Position numbers and translations under genes: made by a program
NCBI RefSeq assembly: GCF_022012435.1
Contig: NZ_JAKLUA010000005.1
Span: 62,001-126,000 of the forward strand
Reading direction: 5' to 3'
DNA from: Bradyrhizobium zhengyangense
Lineage (GTDB): Bacteria; Pseudomonadota; Alphaproteobacteria; Rhizobiales; Xanthobacteraceae
Length of the DNA stretch: 64,000 bases
Shown: positions 41,548 through 50,282 of the stretch, in pieces
Numbering within the stretch: position 1 is the stretch's first letter
How the letters are laid out: each line of letters begins with the position of its first letter
Notes under the pieces: model-generated
Seen by the model: the letters and a program-made list of their open reading frames with translations, nothing else
What the model was told of the DNA's origin: nothing
Databases searched by the model: none

Positions 41548-42555
41548 ATGGCAGTCCGCGTTGGAATTAACGGTTTTGGTCGCATCGGCCGCAACGTCCT
41601 GCGGGCTATCGCCGAGTCCGGCCGCAAGGACATCGAGGTCGTCGGCATCAACGATCTCGGCCCGGTCGAAACCAATGCTCATCTCCTCCGCTACGACAGC
41701 GTTCATGGCCGCTTTCCCGGCACGGTGACCGTCGATGGTGACTCGATCAATCTCGGCAGCGGCAAGATCAAGGTGACCGCCGAGCGCGATCCCTCGAAGC
41801 TGCCCTGGAAGGATCTCGGCGTCGACATCGCGCTGGAATGCACCGGCATCTTCACCTCCAAGGACAAGGCCTCCGCGCATCTCGCCGCCGGCGCCAAGCG
41901 CGTGCTGGTCTCCGCACCCGCTGATGGCGCCGACGCCACCATCGTCTTCGGCGTCAACCACGAGACGCTGACCAGGGATCATCTGGTCGTCTCCAACGGC
42001 AGCTGCACCACCAACTGCCTCGCGCCGGTCGCCAAGGTGCTGAACGATCTCGTCGGCATCGAGACCGGCTTCATGACCACGATCCACGCCTATACCGGCG
42101 ACCAGCCGACGCTGGACACGCTGCACAAGGATCTCTATCGCGGCCGCGCGGCGGCGATGTCGATGATCCCGACCTCGACCGGTGCTGCGAAAGCGATCGG
42201 CCTCGTGCTGCCCGAGCTGAAGGGTAAGCTCGATGGTGTCGCGATCCGCGTGCCGACCCCGAACGTCTCGGTCGTCGACCTCAAGATCGTCGCCAAGCGC
42301 GCCACCGACGCCAAGGAAATCAACGCGGCGATGAAGCGCGCCAGCGAGCAGCAGCTCAAGGGCGTGCTCGGCTACACCAGCGCGCCGAACGTCTCGATCG
42401 ACTTCAACCACGACCCGCATTCCTCGACCTTCCACGAGGACCAGACCAAGGTGCAGAACGGCACGCTGGTGCGCGTGATGTCCTGGTACGACAACGAGTG
42501 GGGCTTCTCGAACCGCATGGCCGACACCGCCGTTGCGATGAGCAAGGTGATCTAA
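41548..42555 (+). CDS. gap: Glyceraldehyde-3-phosphate dehydrogenase, type I
   Basis: The 335-residue enzyme has the Rossmann NAD site (RVGINGFGRIGRNVLRA) and the catalytic Cys153 in SNGSCTTNCLAP. It interconverts glyceraldehyde-3-phosphate and 1,3-bisphosphoglycerate. The start follows AAGGAG. It lies between tkt and pgk in a conserved glycolysis/Calvin cluster. The length is standard. Confidence 0.96.
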   Translation: MAVRVGINGFGRIGRNVLRAIAESGRKDIEVVGINDLGPVETNAHLLRYDSVHGRFPGTVTVDGDSINLGSGKIKVTAERDPSKLPWKDLGVDIALECTGIFTSKDKASAHLAAGAKRVLVSAPADGADATIVFGVNHETLTRDHLVVSNGSCTTNCLAPVAKVLNDLVGIETGFMTTIHAYTGDQPTLDTLHKDLYRGRAAAMSMIPTSTGAAKAIGLVLPELKGKLDGVAIRVPTPNVSVVDLKIVAKRATDAKEINAAMKRASEQQLKGVLGYTSAPNVSIDFNHDPHSSTFHEDQTKVQNGTLVRVMSWYDNEWGFSNRMADTAVAMSKVI

Positions 42556-42570
42556 CTCCGCAGCGATTTG

Positions 42571-42648
42571 GTCATTCCGGGATGGTCCGAAGGACCAGAC
42601 CCGGAATCTCGAGATTCCGGGTTCGCGCTACGCGCGCCCCGGAATGAC
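42571..42648. repeat. Palindromic repeat (GTCATTCCGG family)
   Basis: It begins GTCATTCCGG and ends CCGGAATGAC, with an internal perfect palindrome GGAATCTCGAGATTCC. The family recurs at 45048-45152, 50237-50274 and 62084-62162. It fills the gap between gap and pgk. Confidence 0.75.
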
Positions 42649-42670
42649 AATCCAAGTGGTGAGATATCCC

Positions 42671-43867
42671 ATGACCAACAAATTCCGCACCCTCGACGAC
42701 GTCGACGTGAAGGGCAAGCGCGTGCTGCTGCGCGTCGATCTCAACGTGCCCATGGACAATGGCCGCGTCACCGACGCGACCCGGCTCGAGCGCGTCGCGC
42801 CGACCATCAATGAAATCGCCGACAAGGGCGGCAAGGTCATCCTGCTCGCGCATTTCGGCCGGCCGAAGGGCCGCGACCCCAAGGAATCGCTCAAGCCGGT
42901 TGCGGAAGCGCTGTCGAAGGTCGTGAACAAGCCGGTCGGCTTCGCCGACGACTGCATCGGCGAACCCGCGGCCAAGGCGGTTGCGGCGTTGAAGGACGGC
43001 GACATCCTCTGTCTGGAAAACACCCGCTTTCACAAAGAGGAAGAGAAGAACGATCCGGCCTTCGTCGCGGAGCTGGCAAAGCTCGGCGACATCTGGGTCA
43101 GTGACGCCTTCTCGGCGGCGCACCGCGCTCACGCCTCGACCGAAGGCCTCGGCCACAAGCTGCCGGCCTATGCCGGCCGCACCATGCAGGCCGAGCTCGA
43201 CGCGCTGGAGAAGGCGCTGGGCTCGCCGACCAAGCCCGTCATCGCCATCATCGGCGGCGCCAAGGTCTCGACCAAGATCGACCTGCTGGAAAACCTCGTC
43301 ACCAAGGTCGATGCGCTGGTGATCGGCGGCGGCATGGCCAACACTTTCCTGCACGCCCAGGGCGTCGGCGTCGGCAAGTCGCTGGCCGAGAAGGATCTCG
43401 CAGCCACCGCGCTGCGCATCATGGAGAAGGCGGAAGCCGCCAACTGCGCCATCATCCTCCCGGTCGACGCCACCGTCGCCTATCATTTCGCGGCGAACGC
43501 GCCCTCGCATGCTTACGGGCTCGATGCGATCCCGGCCGACGGCATGATCCTCGACGTCGGCCCGCAATCGATCGTGCGCGTCCAGGCCGCGATCGACGAT
43601 GCCGCCACGCTGGTCTGGAACGGACCGCTCGGGGCCTTCGAGATGCAGCCGTTCGACCGCGGCACCGTCGCGGCCGCCAAGCACGCGGCCGAACGAACGA
43701 AGGCGAAAAAGCTGATCTCGATCGCGGGCGGCGGCGACACGGTTGCGGCGCTCAACCAGGCCCACGTGGCCGGTCAATTCACCTATGTCTCGACCGCCGG
43801 CGGCGCGTTTCTTGAATGGATGGAAGGCAAGCCCCTGCCCGGCGTCGAAGTGCTTCGCACCAAGTAA
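42671..43867 (+). CDS. pgk: Phosphoglycerate kinase
   Basis: The 398-residue kinase starts MTNKFRTLDDVDVKGKRVLL and shows RVDLNVPM, the substrate-binding HFGRPKG, the hinge region KPVIAIIGGAKVSTKI and the nucleotide loop ISIAGGGDTVAAL. It makes ATP from 1,3-bisphosphoglycerate or runs in reverse in gluconeogenesis. An upstream in-frame reading inside the repeat (from 42644) is unlikely. Confidence 0.96.
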   Translation: MTNKFRTLDDVDVKGKRVLLRVDLNVPMDNGRVTDATRLERVAPTINEIADKGGKVILLAHFGRPKGRDPKESLKPVAEALSKVVNKPVGFADDCIGEPAAKAVAALKDGDILCLENTRFHKEEEKNDPAFVAELAKLGDIWVSDAFSAAHRAHASTEGLGHKLPAYAGRTMQAELDALEKALGSPTKPVIAIIGGAKVSTKIDLLENLVTKVDALVIGGGMANTFLHAQGVGVGKSLAEKDLAATALRIMEKAEAANCAIILPVDATVAYHFAANAPSHAYGLDAIPADGMILDVGPQSIVRVQAAIDDAATLVWNGPLGAFEMQPFDRGTVAAAKHAAERTKAKKLISIAGGGDTVAALNQAHVAGQFTYVSTAGGAFLEWMEGKPLPGVEVLRTK

Positions 43868-43933
43868 CTTGGCAGCAAGTAATCAAACGGCAGGAAACAA
43901 GCGGCCCTCAGGCCCAAACGGAGAGAAAAACAG

Positions 43934-45001
43934 ATGGCTCGGATCACGTTGCGTCAATTGCTCGACCATGCGGCTGAGAACGATTACGGCGTACCGGCCT
44001 TCAACATCAACAACATGGAGCAGGCGCTGGCGATCATGGACGCGGCCAACCAGGTCGACGCGCCCGTCATCATCCAGGCCTCGCGCGGCGCGCGTTCCTA
44101 CGCCAACGACGTCATGCTCAAGCACATGATGGACGCGGTGACCGAGATCTATCCGCACATCCCGGTCTGCGTGCATCTCGACCACGGCAACGAGGCCGCG
44201 ACCTGCATGACCGCGATCCAGGCCGGCTTCACCTCGGTGATGATGGACGGCTCGCTCAAGGCCGACGGCAAGACCCCCGGCGACTGGACCTACAATGTCG
44301 GCGTCACCAAGACCGTGACCGACATGGCCCATCTCGGCGGCATCTCGGTTGAGGGCGAGTTAGGGGTGCTCGGCTCGCTCGAAACAGGCATGGGCGACAA
44401 GGAAGACGGCCACGGCGCCGAGGGCAAGCTCTCTCACGACCAGCTGCTGACCAATCCGGACGAGGCCGTGAAGTTCGTGCAGGAGACCAAGGTCGACGCG
44501 CTGGCGATCGCCATGGGCACCTCGCACGGCGCCTACAAGTTCACCCGGAAGCCCGACGGCGACATCCTCGCCATGAACGTGATCGAGGAGATCCACCGCA
44601 AGCTGCCGAACACGCATCTGGTCATGCACGGTTCCTCCTCGGTGCCGCAGGACCTGCAGGACATCATCAATGCCTATGGCGGCAAGATGAAGCCGACCTG
44701 GGGCGTGCCGGTCGCCGAGATCCAGCGCGGTATCAAGAACGGCGTGCGCAAGATCAACATCGACACCGACAACCGCATGGCCATGACCGGCCAGATCCGG
44801 AAAGTGCTCAAGGACAACCCGGAAGAGTTCGATCCGCGCAAATATCTGAAGCCGGCGATGGAAGCCATGACCAAGCTGTGCAAGCAGCGGCTGCAGGAGT
44901 TCAACACCGCAGGCCAGGCCTCCAAGTTCAAGAAGATCCTGACCCCCGCCGACATGGCCAAGCGCTACGCCAAGGGCGAGCTGGATCCCCGCGTCGCGTA
45001 A
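43934..45001 (+). CDS. Class II fructose-bisphosphate aldolase
   Basis: The 355-residue metal-dependent aldolase starts MARITLRQLLDHAAENDYGV and has the zinc-site histidines (CVHLDHGNE), SVMMDGSLKADGKTP, and the late GSSSVPQDL segment. It belongs to the CbbA/FbaA Calvin-cycle subtype. It cleaves fructose-1,6-bisphosphate and may also act on sedoheptulose-1,7-bisphosphate. A class I enzyme for the same reaction follows downstream. Confidence 0.95.
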   Translation: MARITLRQLLDHAAENDYGVPAFNINNMEQALAIMDAANQVDAPVIIQASRGARSYANDVMLKHMMDAVTEIYPHIPVCVHLDHGNEAATCMTAIQAGFTSVMMDGSLKADGKTPGDWTYNVGVTKTVTDMAHLGGISVEGELGVLGSLETGMGDKEDGHGAEGKLSHDQLLTNPDEAVKFVQETKVDALAIAMGTSHGAYKFTRKPDGDILAMNVIEEIHRKLPNTHLVMHGSSSVPQDLQDIINAYGGKMKPTWGVPVAEIQRGIKNGVRKINIDTDNRMAMTGQIRKVLKDNPEEFDPRKYLKPAMEAMTKLCKQRLQEFNTAGQASKFKKILTPADMAKRYAKGELDPRVA

Positions 45002-45047
45002 GCGATCGCGTGGGTGGCGTAAGACCGCTCCGCAGGCACCCACTCCC

Positions 45048-45152
45048 GTCATTCCGGGGCGCCGCAAAGCGGCGAGCCCGGAATCCATGGTGCCACCGTC
45101 GACGCGGATCAATGGATTCCGGCTCGCGCCAAGGGGCGCGCCCCGGAATGAC
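45048..45152. repeat. Palindromic repeat (GTCATTCCGG family)
   Basis: It begins GTCATTCCGGGGCG and ends GCGCCCCGGAATGAC, with an inverted GGAATCCAT/ATGGATTCC pair inside. It separates the two aldolase genes. Confidence 0.75.
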
Positions 45153-45256
45153 CGATGTCCCCCCCTTTTACCCTGCGACCAACGTTAACTCGGCAATTGC
45201 CCGAGAACCGTCTATTTTCACAGGCAAGGGCAGAATCGTTTTGGGAGGACCTCTCG

Positions 45257-46282
45257 ATGAATCTGACTGAGCTCAACAGGGTTGCGACCGCCATGGTCGT
45301 ATCAGGCAAGGGCATCCTTGCCGCCGACGAATCCTCCGGCACCATCAAGAAGCGGTTCGACGCGATCGGCGTGGAATCGACGGAAGGCAACCGCCGCGAC
45401 TATCGCGAGATGCTGTTCCGCTCCAAGGAGGCCATGAGCCAGTACATCTCCGGCGTGATCCTCTATGACGAGACGATCTGGCAGGATGCCAAGGACGGCA
45501 CGCCGCTGGTGAAATTGATCGAGCAGAGCGGCGCCATTCCCGGCATCAAGGTCGACGAGGGCACGCAAGGCTTACCGATGTGCCCGGGTGAAACAATCAC
45601 CGTCGGCCTCGACAAGCTCGCCGAGCGGCTGAAGAAATATTACGAGCGCGGCGCGCGCTTCGCCAAATGGCGCGCGGTGATCGATATCGGCAGCGGGATT
45701 CCTTCGATGACCGCGATCAGCGTCAATGCCCATGCGCTGGCGCGCTACGCCGCGCTGTGCCAGGCCGCGCAGATCGTGCCGATCGTCGAGCCGGAGGTGC
45801 TGATGGACGGCGATCACGACATCGACCGATGCTATGAGGTCACGAGCCGCGTGCTCAACAAGACGTTCCAGGAATTGCGGGTGCAGCGCGTCGCGCTCGA
45901 AGGCATGGTGCTGAAGCCGAACATGGCGATCTCAGGCAAGAAATGCCCAAAGCAGGCCTCCGTCGAAGAAGTCGCGGAGAAGACGATCCGCCTGCTGAAA
46001 GCCTGCGTGCCCGCGGCCGTGCCAGGCATCGCCTTCCTCTCCGGTGGCCAGTCGGACGAGGAGGCGACCGCGCATCTCAACGCCATGCACAAGCTTGGCC
46101 CGCTGCCCTGGGGCCTGACCTTCTCCTACGGCCGCGCGCTGCAAGCCGCGCCACAGAAGGCCTGGTCGGGCAGGCCCGAGAATGTTACGGCCGGGCAAAA
46201 CGCATTCAGTCATCGCGCCCGCATGAACGGCCTCGCCTCCAAAGGCGAATGGCAAAGCAGCCTGGAAAAGAAGGCAGCCTAG
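45257..46282 (+). CDS. Class I fructose-bisphosphate aldolase
   Basis: The 341-residue enzyme (ATG 45257, preceded by GGGAGGA) has the class I features LAADESSGTIKKRF, SGVILYDETIW and the Schiff-base Lys220 in EGMVLKPNM. It uses no metal, unlike the enzyme at 43934-45001. The two unrelated aldolases sit in tandem, so one may serve glycolysis and the other gluconeogenesis or carbon fixation. That split is inferred. Confidence 0.95.
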   Translation: MNLTELNRVATAMVVSGKGILAADESSGTIKKRFDAIGVESTEGNRRDYREMLFRSKEAMSQYISGVILYDETIWQDAKDGTPLVKLIEQSGAIPGIKVDEGTQGLPMCPGETITVGLDKLAERLKKYYERGARFAKWRAVIDIGSGIPSMTAISVNAHALARYAALCQAAQIVPIVEPEVLMDGDHDIDRCYEVTSRVLNKTFQELRVQRVALEGMVLKPNMAISGKKCPKQASVEEVAEKTIRLLKACVPAAVPGIAFLSGGQSDEEATAHLNAMHKLGPLPWGLTFSYGRALQAAPQKAWSGRPENVTAGQNAFSHRARMNGLASKGEWQSSLEKKAA

Positions 46283-46285
46283 ATC

Positions 46286-46954
46286 TTGTCGAACAAATCG
46301 CCTCCGCCGCGCCCGGCGCCGCGTCTCTATCTCGCGACGCCAGACGTCGATGATCCCGCTTCGGTCCTCGCGGCATTGCCTGATCTGCTCGCAGCCGCCG
46401 ATGTCGCGGCCGTGCTGGTGCGGCTGAAGGAGACCGACCAGCGCACCATGATCTCGCGGATCAAGGCGCTGGCGCCGGTCGTGCAGAACGCCGGCGCGGC
46501 CCTGCTCGTCGACGGCCATCCTGAAATCGTCGCGCGCGGCGGCGCCGATGGTGCGCATCTTTCAAATATCGCGGCGCTGGAAGATGCCATGCCGTCGCTG
46601 AAACCGGATCGCATCGCCGGCGTCGGCGGGCTCGAAACGCGCCACGAATCCATGAACGCGGGCGAGATGGGCGCGGATTACGTGCTGTTCGGCGAGCCTG
46701 ACGCGAAAGGCCAGCGTCCCCAGGCCCAGGCGATCGCCGAGCGGCTGGACTGGTGGGCCGAGCTGTTCGAGCCGCCCTGTGTCGGCTTCGCCACCTCGAT
46801 CGAAGAGGCCTACGACTTCGCCGCCAGCGGCGCCGATTTCGTGCTGGTCGGCGATTTCATCTGGGCCGACCCGCGCGGGCCCAAGGCCGCGCTGATCGAG
46901 GCCGACGCCGCGATCAAGAAGGCCTTCACGGCGGCCGCCGTGGGCGAGAGCTAG
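46286..46954 (+). CDS. Thiamine-phosphate synthase-like protein (ThiE/TenI family)
   Basis: The 222-residue protein begins at TTG 46286, three bases after the aldolase stop. It has the TIM-barrel pattern of the family (RLYLATPDVDD, LLVDGHPEIVARGGADGAHL, MGADYVLFGEP, GFATSIEEAYDFAASGADFV). Several residues of true ThiE are not obvious, so it may be a TenI-like relative with another role. It is probably co-transcribed with the aldolase and the following genes. Confidence 0.75.
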   Translation: MSNKSPPPRPAPRLYLATPDVDDPASVLAALPDLLAAADVAAVLVRLKETDQRTMISRIKALAPVVQNAGAALLVDGHPEIVARGGADGAHLSNIAALEDAMPSLKPDRIAGVGGLETRHESMNAGEMGADYVLFGEPDAKGQRPQAQAIAERLDWWAELFEPPCVGFATSIEEAYDFAASGADFVLVGDFIWADPRGPKAALIEADAAIKKAFTAAAVGES

Positions 46955-46962
46955 CAGCCGAC

Positions 46963-48051
46963 ATGACGCTCCCGCGCATCACCCTCCTGGCCACGCTGCT
47001 GCTGGCGGCGCCTGCGGCCGCGCAGCTCCAGATCACGCCGCCGGCCACGATCCCGAGCCCTCCGCCCGACAAGCAGAAGGCCAAGGAATCGACGAAGGAG
47101 AAACCAAAGGTCGCGCCGCACACGATCGCCAAGAAGAAGGAGCCGGCGCCAAAGCCGTCGGCCTCGCCGAGCCCGACGCTGCCGGCAACCGTGATCCCGG
47201 CGCCGGCGACCGACAATTCCAATGTCGACCTGGTGTTCGGCGCCTATCAGCGCGGCCAGTACAAGACCGCCTTCGACCTCGCCAGCGCGCGCGCCCAGAC
47301 CGGCGACGCCAAGGCCATGACAATGCTGGGCGAGCTCTATTCCAACGCCATGGGCATCAGGCGCGACTACGCCAAGGCGGTCGAGTGGTACAAGCGCGCC
47401 TCCGATGCCGGCGACCGCGAGGCGATGTTTGCGCTGGCCATGCTGCGCATGGCCGGCCGCGGCGGCCCGGTCGACAAGGGCGAGGCGGTCAAGCTGATGG
47501 CCTCAGCCGCCAAGCTCGGCGAGCCCAAGGCGGCCTACAATCTCGCTCTGCTTTATCTTGACGGACAGACCCTGCCGCAGGACGTCAAGCGTTCCGCCGA
47601 GCTATTGCGCCAGGCAGCCGACGCCGGACTGCCCGAGGCGCAATACGCGCTTGCGACCTTCTACAAGGAAGGGACCGGGGTGCCGAAAGATCCCGAACGA
47701 TCGGTGCGGCTGCTGCAGGCGGCTTCGCTCGCCGACAATGTCGATGCCGAGGTCGAATACGCCATCGCCATGTTCAACGGCACCGGCACGCCGAAGAACC
47801 AGCCCGCGGCCGTGGCGTTGCTGCGCAAGGCCTCCCGCCAGGGCAGCGCGATCGCGCAGAACCGCCTGGCCTGGGTGCTGATCAACGGCATGGGCACGCC
47901 CGTGGACAAGATCGAGGGTTTCAAATGGCACCTGGTGGCCAAAACATCAGGCAAGGGCGATCCGGAGCTCGACAAGGAGCTGTCCGACCTGCCTGCAGAC
48001 GACCGCGCCAAGGCGGAGGCCGCCGCCAAGAAATGGCTTGGGACCAAATGA
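46963..48051 (+). CDS. Exported SEL1-like repeat protein
   Basis: The 362-residue protein has a signal peptide (MTLPRITLLATLLLAAPAAA). A Pro/Lys-rich linker follows at about 25-75. From about residue 85 to 340 it has SEL1-type TPR repeats, such as AMTMLGELYSNAMGIRRDY, YNLALLYLDGQTLPQDV and YALATFYKEGTGVPKDP. Such proteins act as periplasmic scaffolds. The start at 46963 lies 8 bp after the preceding gene. Confidence 0.88.
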   Translation: MTLPRITLLATLLLAAPAAAQLQITPPATIPSPPPDKQKAKESTKEKPKVAPHTIAKKKEPAPKPSASPSPTLPATVIPAPATDNSNVDLVFGAYQRGQYKTAFDLASARAQTGDAKAMTMLGELYSNAMGIRRDYAKAVEWYKRASDAGDREAMFALAMLRMAGRGGPVDKGEAVKLMASAAKLGEPKAAYNLALLYLDGQTLPQDVKRSAELLRQAADAGLPEAQYALATFYKEGTGVPKDPERSVRLLQAASLADNVDAEVEYAIAMFNGTGTPKNQPAAVALLRKASRQGSAIAQNRLAWVLINGMGTPVDKIEGFKWHLVAKTSGKGDPELDKELSDLPADDRAKAEAAAKKWLGTK

Positions 48052-48182
48052 CCTGACGCCAAATGGCCTGCAAACGACCCGCAGGTGACCTGAATGACTT
48101 GACCTTTGGCCCCTCGCGGGGCACCCAATCTCCTCAAATGGCGCCCTTTCGCGCCCCCTCCCCCCGATCAAGACCAGAGCTC

Positions 48183-48974
48183 ATGCTGTATTCCGCCACT
48201 ATCAACGTCATGGTCAAAGCCGCGCGCCGCGCCGGCCGCAGCCTCAAGCGCGATCTCGGCGAGATCGAGCATCTCCAGGTCTCGCTGAAGGGGCCGGCCA
48301 ATTTCGTCTCGCTCGCCGACAAGCGCGCCGAAGAGATCCTCTACCAGGACCTCGCCAAGGCCCGGCCCGGCTACGGCTTCATCGGCGAAGAGGGCGGTAC
48401 GCGCGAGGGCACCGACAGGAGCCACACCTGGGTCGTCGATCCCCTTGATGGCACCACCAACTTCCTGCACGGCATCCCGCAATTCGCGATCTCGATCGGC
48501 CTCGTGCGCGAGGGTACGATCATCGCCGGCGTGATCTACAACCCCGCCAATGACGAGCTGTACATCGCCGAGCGCGGCAAGGGCGCCTTCCTCAACGACC
48601 AGCGCCTGCGTGTCGCCGGCCGTCGCCAGCTCAACGAATGCGTGGTGGCCTGCGGCCTGCCCCATATCGGCCGCGGCGACCACGAGGAATTCCGCCGCGA
48701 GATGACCGCGATCCAGGACCGCGTCGCGGGCCTGCGCCGCTTCGGCGCCGCCTCCCTCGACCTCGCCTTCGTCGCCGCCGGCCGCCTCGACGGCTACTGG
48801 GAGCGCAATCTGCAGTCCTGGGACATCGCCGCCGGCATGCTGATGGTGCGCGAAGCGGGCGGCACGGTGACCGACATCAACACATCGGGCGATGCGCTGG
48901 TCACGGGCGACGTCGTGTGCGGCAATGAGTACGTGCACGGGGAGCTGGTGAAGATTTTGAAGCGGCCGGCGTAG
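48183..48974 (+). CDS. Inositol monophosphatase family protein
   Basis: The 263-residue enzyme (MLYSATINVMVKAARRAGRS) shows the metal-binding motifs GEEGG (Glu69, Glu70), VVDPLDGTTNF (Asp86, Asp89) and the late SWDIAAGMLMVREAGG. It dephosphorylates inositol phosphate or a similar sugar phosphate; SuhB-like regulation of ribosome assembly is also possible. It follows the SEL1 gene by 131 bp. Confidence 0.92.
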   Translation: MLYSATINVMVKAARRAGRSLKRDLGEIEHLQVSLKGPANFVSLADKRAEEILYQDLAKARPGYGFIGEEGGTREGTDRSHTWVVDPLDGTTNFLHGIPQFAISIGLVREGTIIAGVIYNPANDELYIAERGKGAFLNDQRLRVAGRRQLNECVVACGLPHIGRGDHEEFRREMTAIQDRVAGLRRFGAASLDLAFVAAGRLDGYWERNLQSWDIAAGMLMVREAGGTVTDINTSGDALVTGDVVCGNEYVHGELVKILKRPA

Positions 48975-49000
48975 TCACCCGGCGGTTCGACCCGCAGCGA

Positions 49001-50128
49001 CTAAGAATCGTCGTCGTCGGCCTCCTCGTCACGATATTCGCCGCCGAGGGTCAGGCCCTCGATCATCGTGGCGCCTTTTGACTTGATCACCCGGCGAAGC
49101 GGGACCGAGCTCTCGCTTCGCAAGGCTTCCATCAGCTGCTCCGAGTGGGTCACGATCCAGATGTCGGCGCGGGCCGATGCCTTGACGATCAGCCGGGCCA
49201 ATGGCGCCAGCAGCGACGGGTGCAGGCTGGTCTCGGGCTCGTTCAGCGCAATGAACGGCGGAAGCCGGTAGCCCATGAACACCGCCAGCAGGCAGATGTA
49301 TTTCAGCGTCCCGTCGGACAGTTCATGAGCCCCAAACGGACGCGGCATGTCTTCGAGTTGCAGATCGAACTCACACAGGCCGTTTTGTTCCCACGCGCGG
49401 AGCTCAGCGCCCGGGAATGCATCCTGGATCGCGTCCTGCAGGTCGGTGGCGTCTCCCCTGATGGTATAGAGTGTCGCCAGGGCGGCCGCCAAATCGCTGC
49501 CATCGGCACTGAGCGAGGGCGTCGTGACCGCGAGGCAAGGCTTTCGTATCGGCGACGCCGGATCGGTGCGAAAGTCGTGATAGAAGCGCCAGCCCAGCAT
49601 TGCGTTTCTGATCACATCGATTTCAGGGCATTCCTTGCCGTCGAAAAAGCCCGCAAGCGCCGGCTCGGACGGCAGCACGGCATCCTTGTGGCTGCTCCAT
49701 GCGCCGCTGTCGTCGCGGATGCTGACGAGCGAATTCTTCCGCTCCATCAGTAGAACCGTTCGCTTGCCCTGCGTCGCCTCGATGCTTTCTCCCTTGATCA
49801 TCGGCTCGCCGGAAAACGCCGCCTCAGCGGGGGCAGGAAATCCGATCTCAATAGAATATTTCAGGCGATCGAATCTCGCCGACAATCGCAGGCGTCCATC
49901 CTCGCCACGTTTGCGGATGCCTGACCAGCAGATTGAATTCAGTCCGCCCTCCTCGGCGATCGTGCGCGTGATCCGCCCGGTCGCCGCGTCGCGCAACAGC
50001 GACAGGGATTTGTACAGATTGGATTTGCCGACGCCGTTCTCACCCACGAACACGGACAGGGGGTGGATGGGTAGGGAGAGCCGCCGAATCGAGCGATAGT
50101 TCGAGATCGCAATATCGGTCGGACGCAT
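49001..50128 (-). CDS. AAA family ATPase (AAA_21/RecF-like)
   Basis: The 375-residue protein from the ATG at 50128 has Walker A GENGVGKSN (29-37) right after the first beta-strand, a late signature (AHELSDGTLKYICLLAV), Walker B in PPFIALNEPETSLHPSL and the switch IWIVTHSEQL. It is an SMC/RecF-type stand-alone ATPase without a fused nuclease; there is no partner gene next to it. Defence or repair roles are known for relatives, but nothing here shows which. Confidence 0.8.
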   Translation of the reverse strand: MRPTDIAISNYRSIRRLSLPIHPLSVFVGENGVGKSNLYKSLSLLRDAATGRITRTIAEEGGLNSICWSGIRKRGEDGRLRLSARFDRLKYSIEIGFPAPAEAAFSGEPMIKGESIEATQGKRTVLLMERKNSLVSIRDDSGAWSSHKDAVLPSEPALAGFFDGKECPEIDVIRNAMLGWRFYHDFRTDPASPIRKPCLAVTTPSLSADGSDLAAALATLYTIRGDATDLQDAIQDAFPGAELRAWEQNGLCEFDLQLEDMPRPFGAHELSDGTLKYICLLAVFMGYRLPPFIALNEPETSLHPSLLAPLARLIVKASARADIWIVTHSEQLMEALRSESSVPLRRVIKSKGATMIEGLTLGGEYRDEEADDDDS

Positions 50129-50236
50129 CAGGTGCTCACCATCGGCAGGTGTGCATTCGCAGCGCAGTGCGACTGCACGTTCGTTCAATCAGGGATGCAC
50201 TCTGGATCGACGAACCCGGGAAGGCAAGCTCCGCTC

Positions 50237-50274
50237 GTCATTCCGGGCTCGCGCTACGCGCGCCCCGGAATGAC
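50237..50274. repeat. Short palindromic repeat (GTCATTCCGG family)
   Basis: A single stem: GTCATTCCGGG at the left, CCCGGAATGAC at the right with one mismatch, and CGCGCTACGCGCG in the loop. It lies just beyond the end of the RND pump gene and may help terminate it. Confidence 0.7.
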
Positions 50275-50282
50275 AGTGTGCC

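Noticed and set aside
49001..50128. AAA ATPase as half of a two-gene defence system
   Set aside because: The neighbours are an IMPase-like gene and an RND pump; there is no nuclease, reverse transcriptase or other effector beside it.
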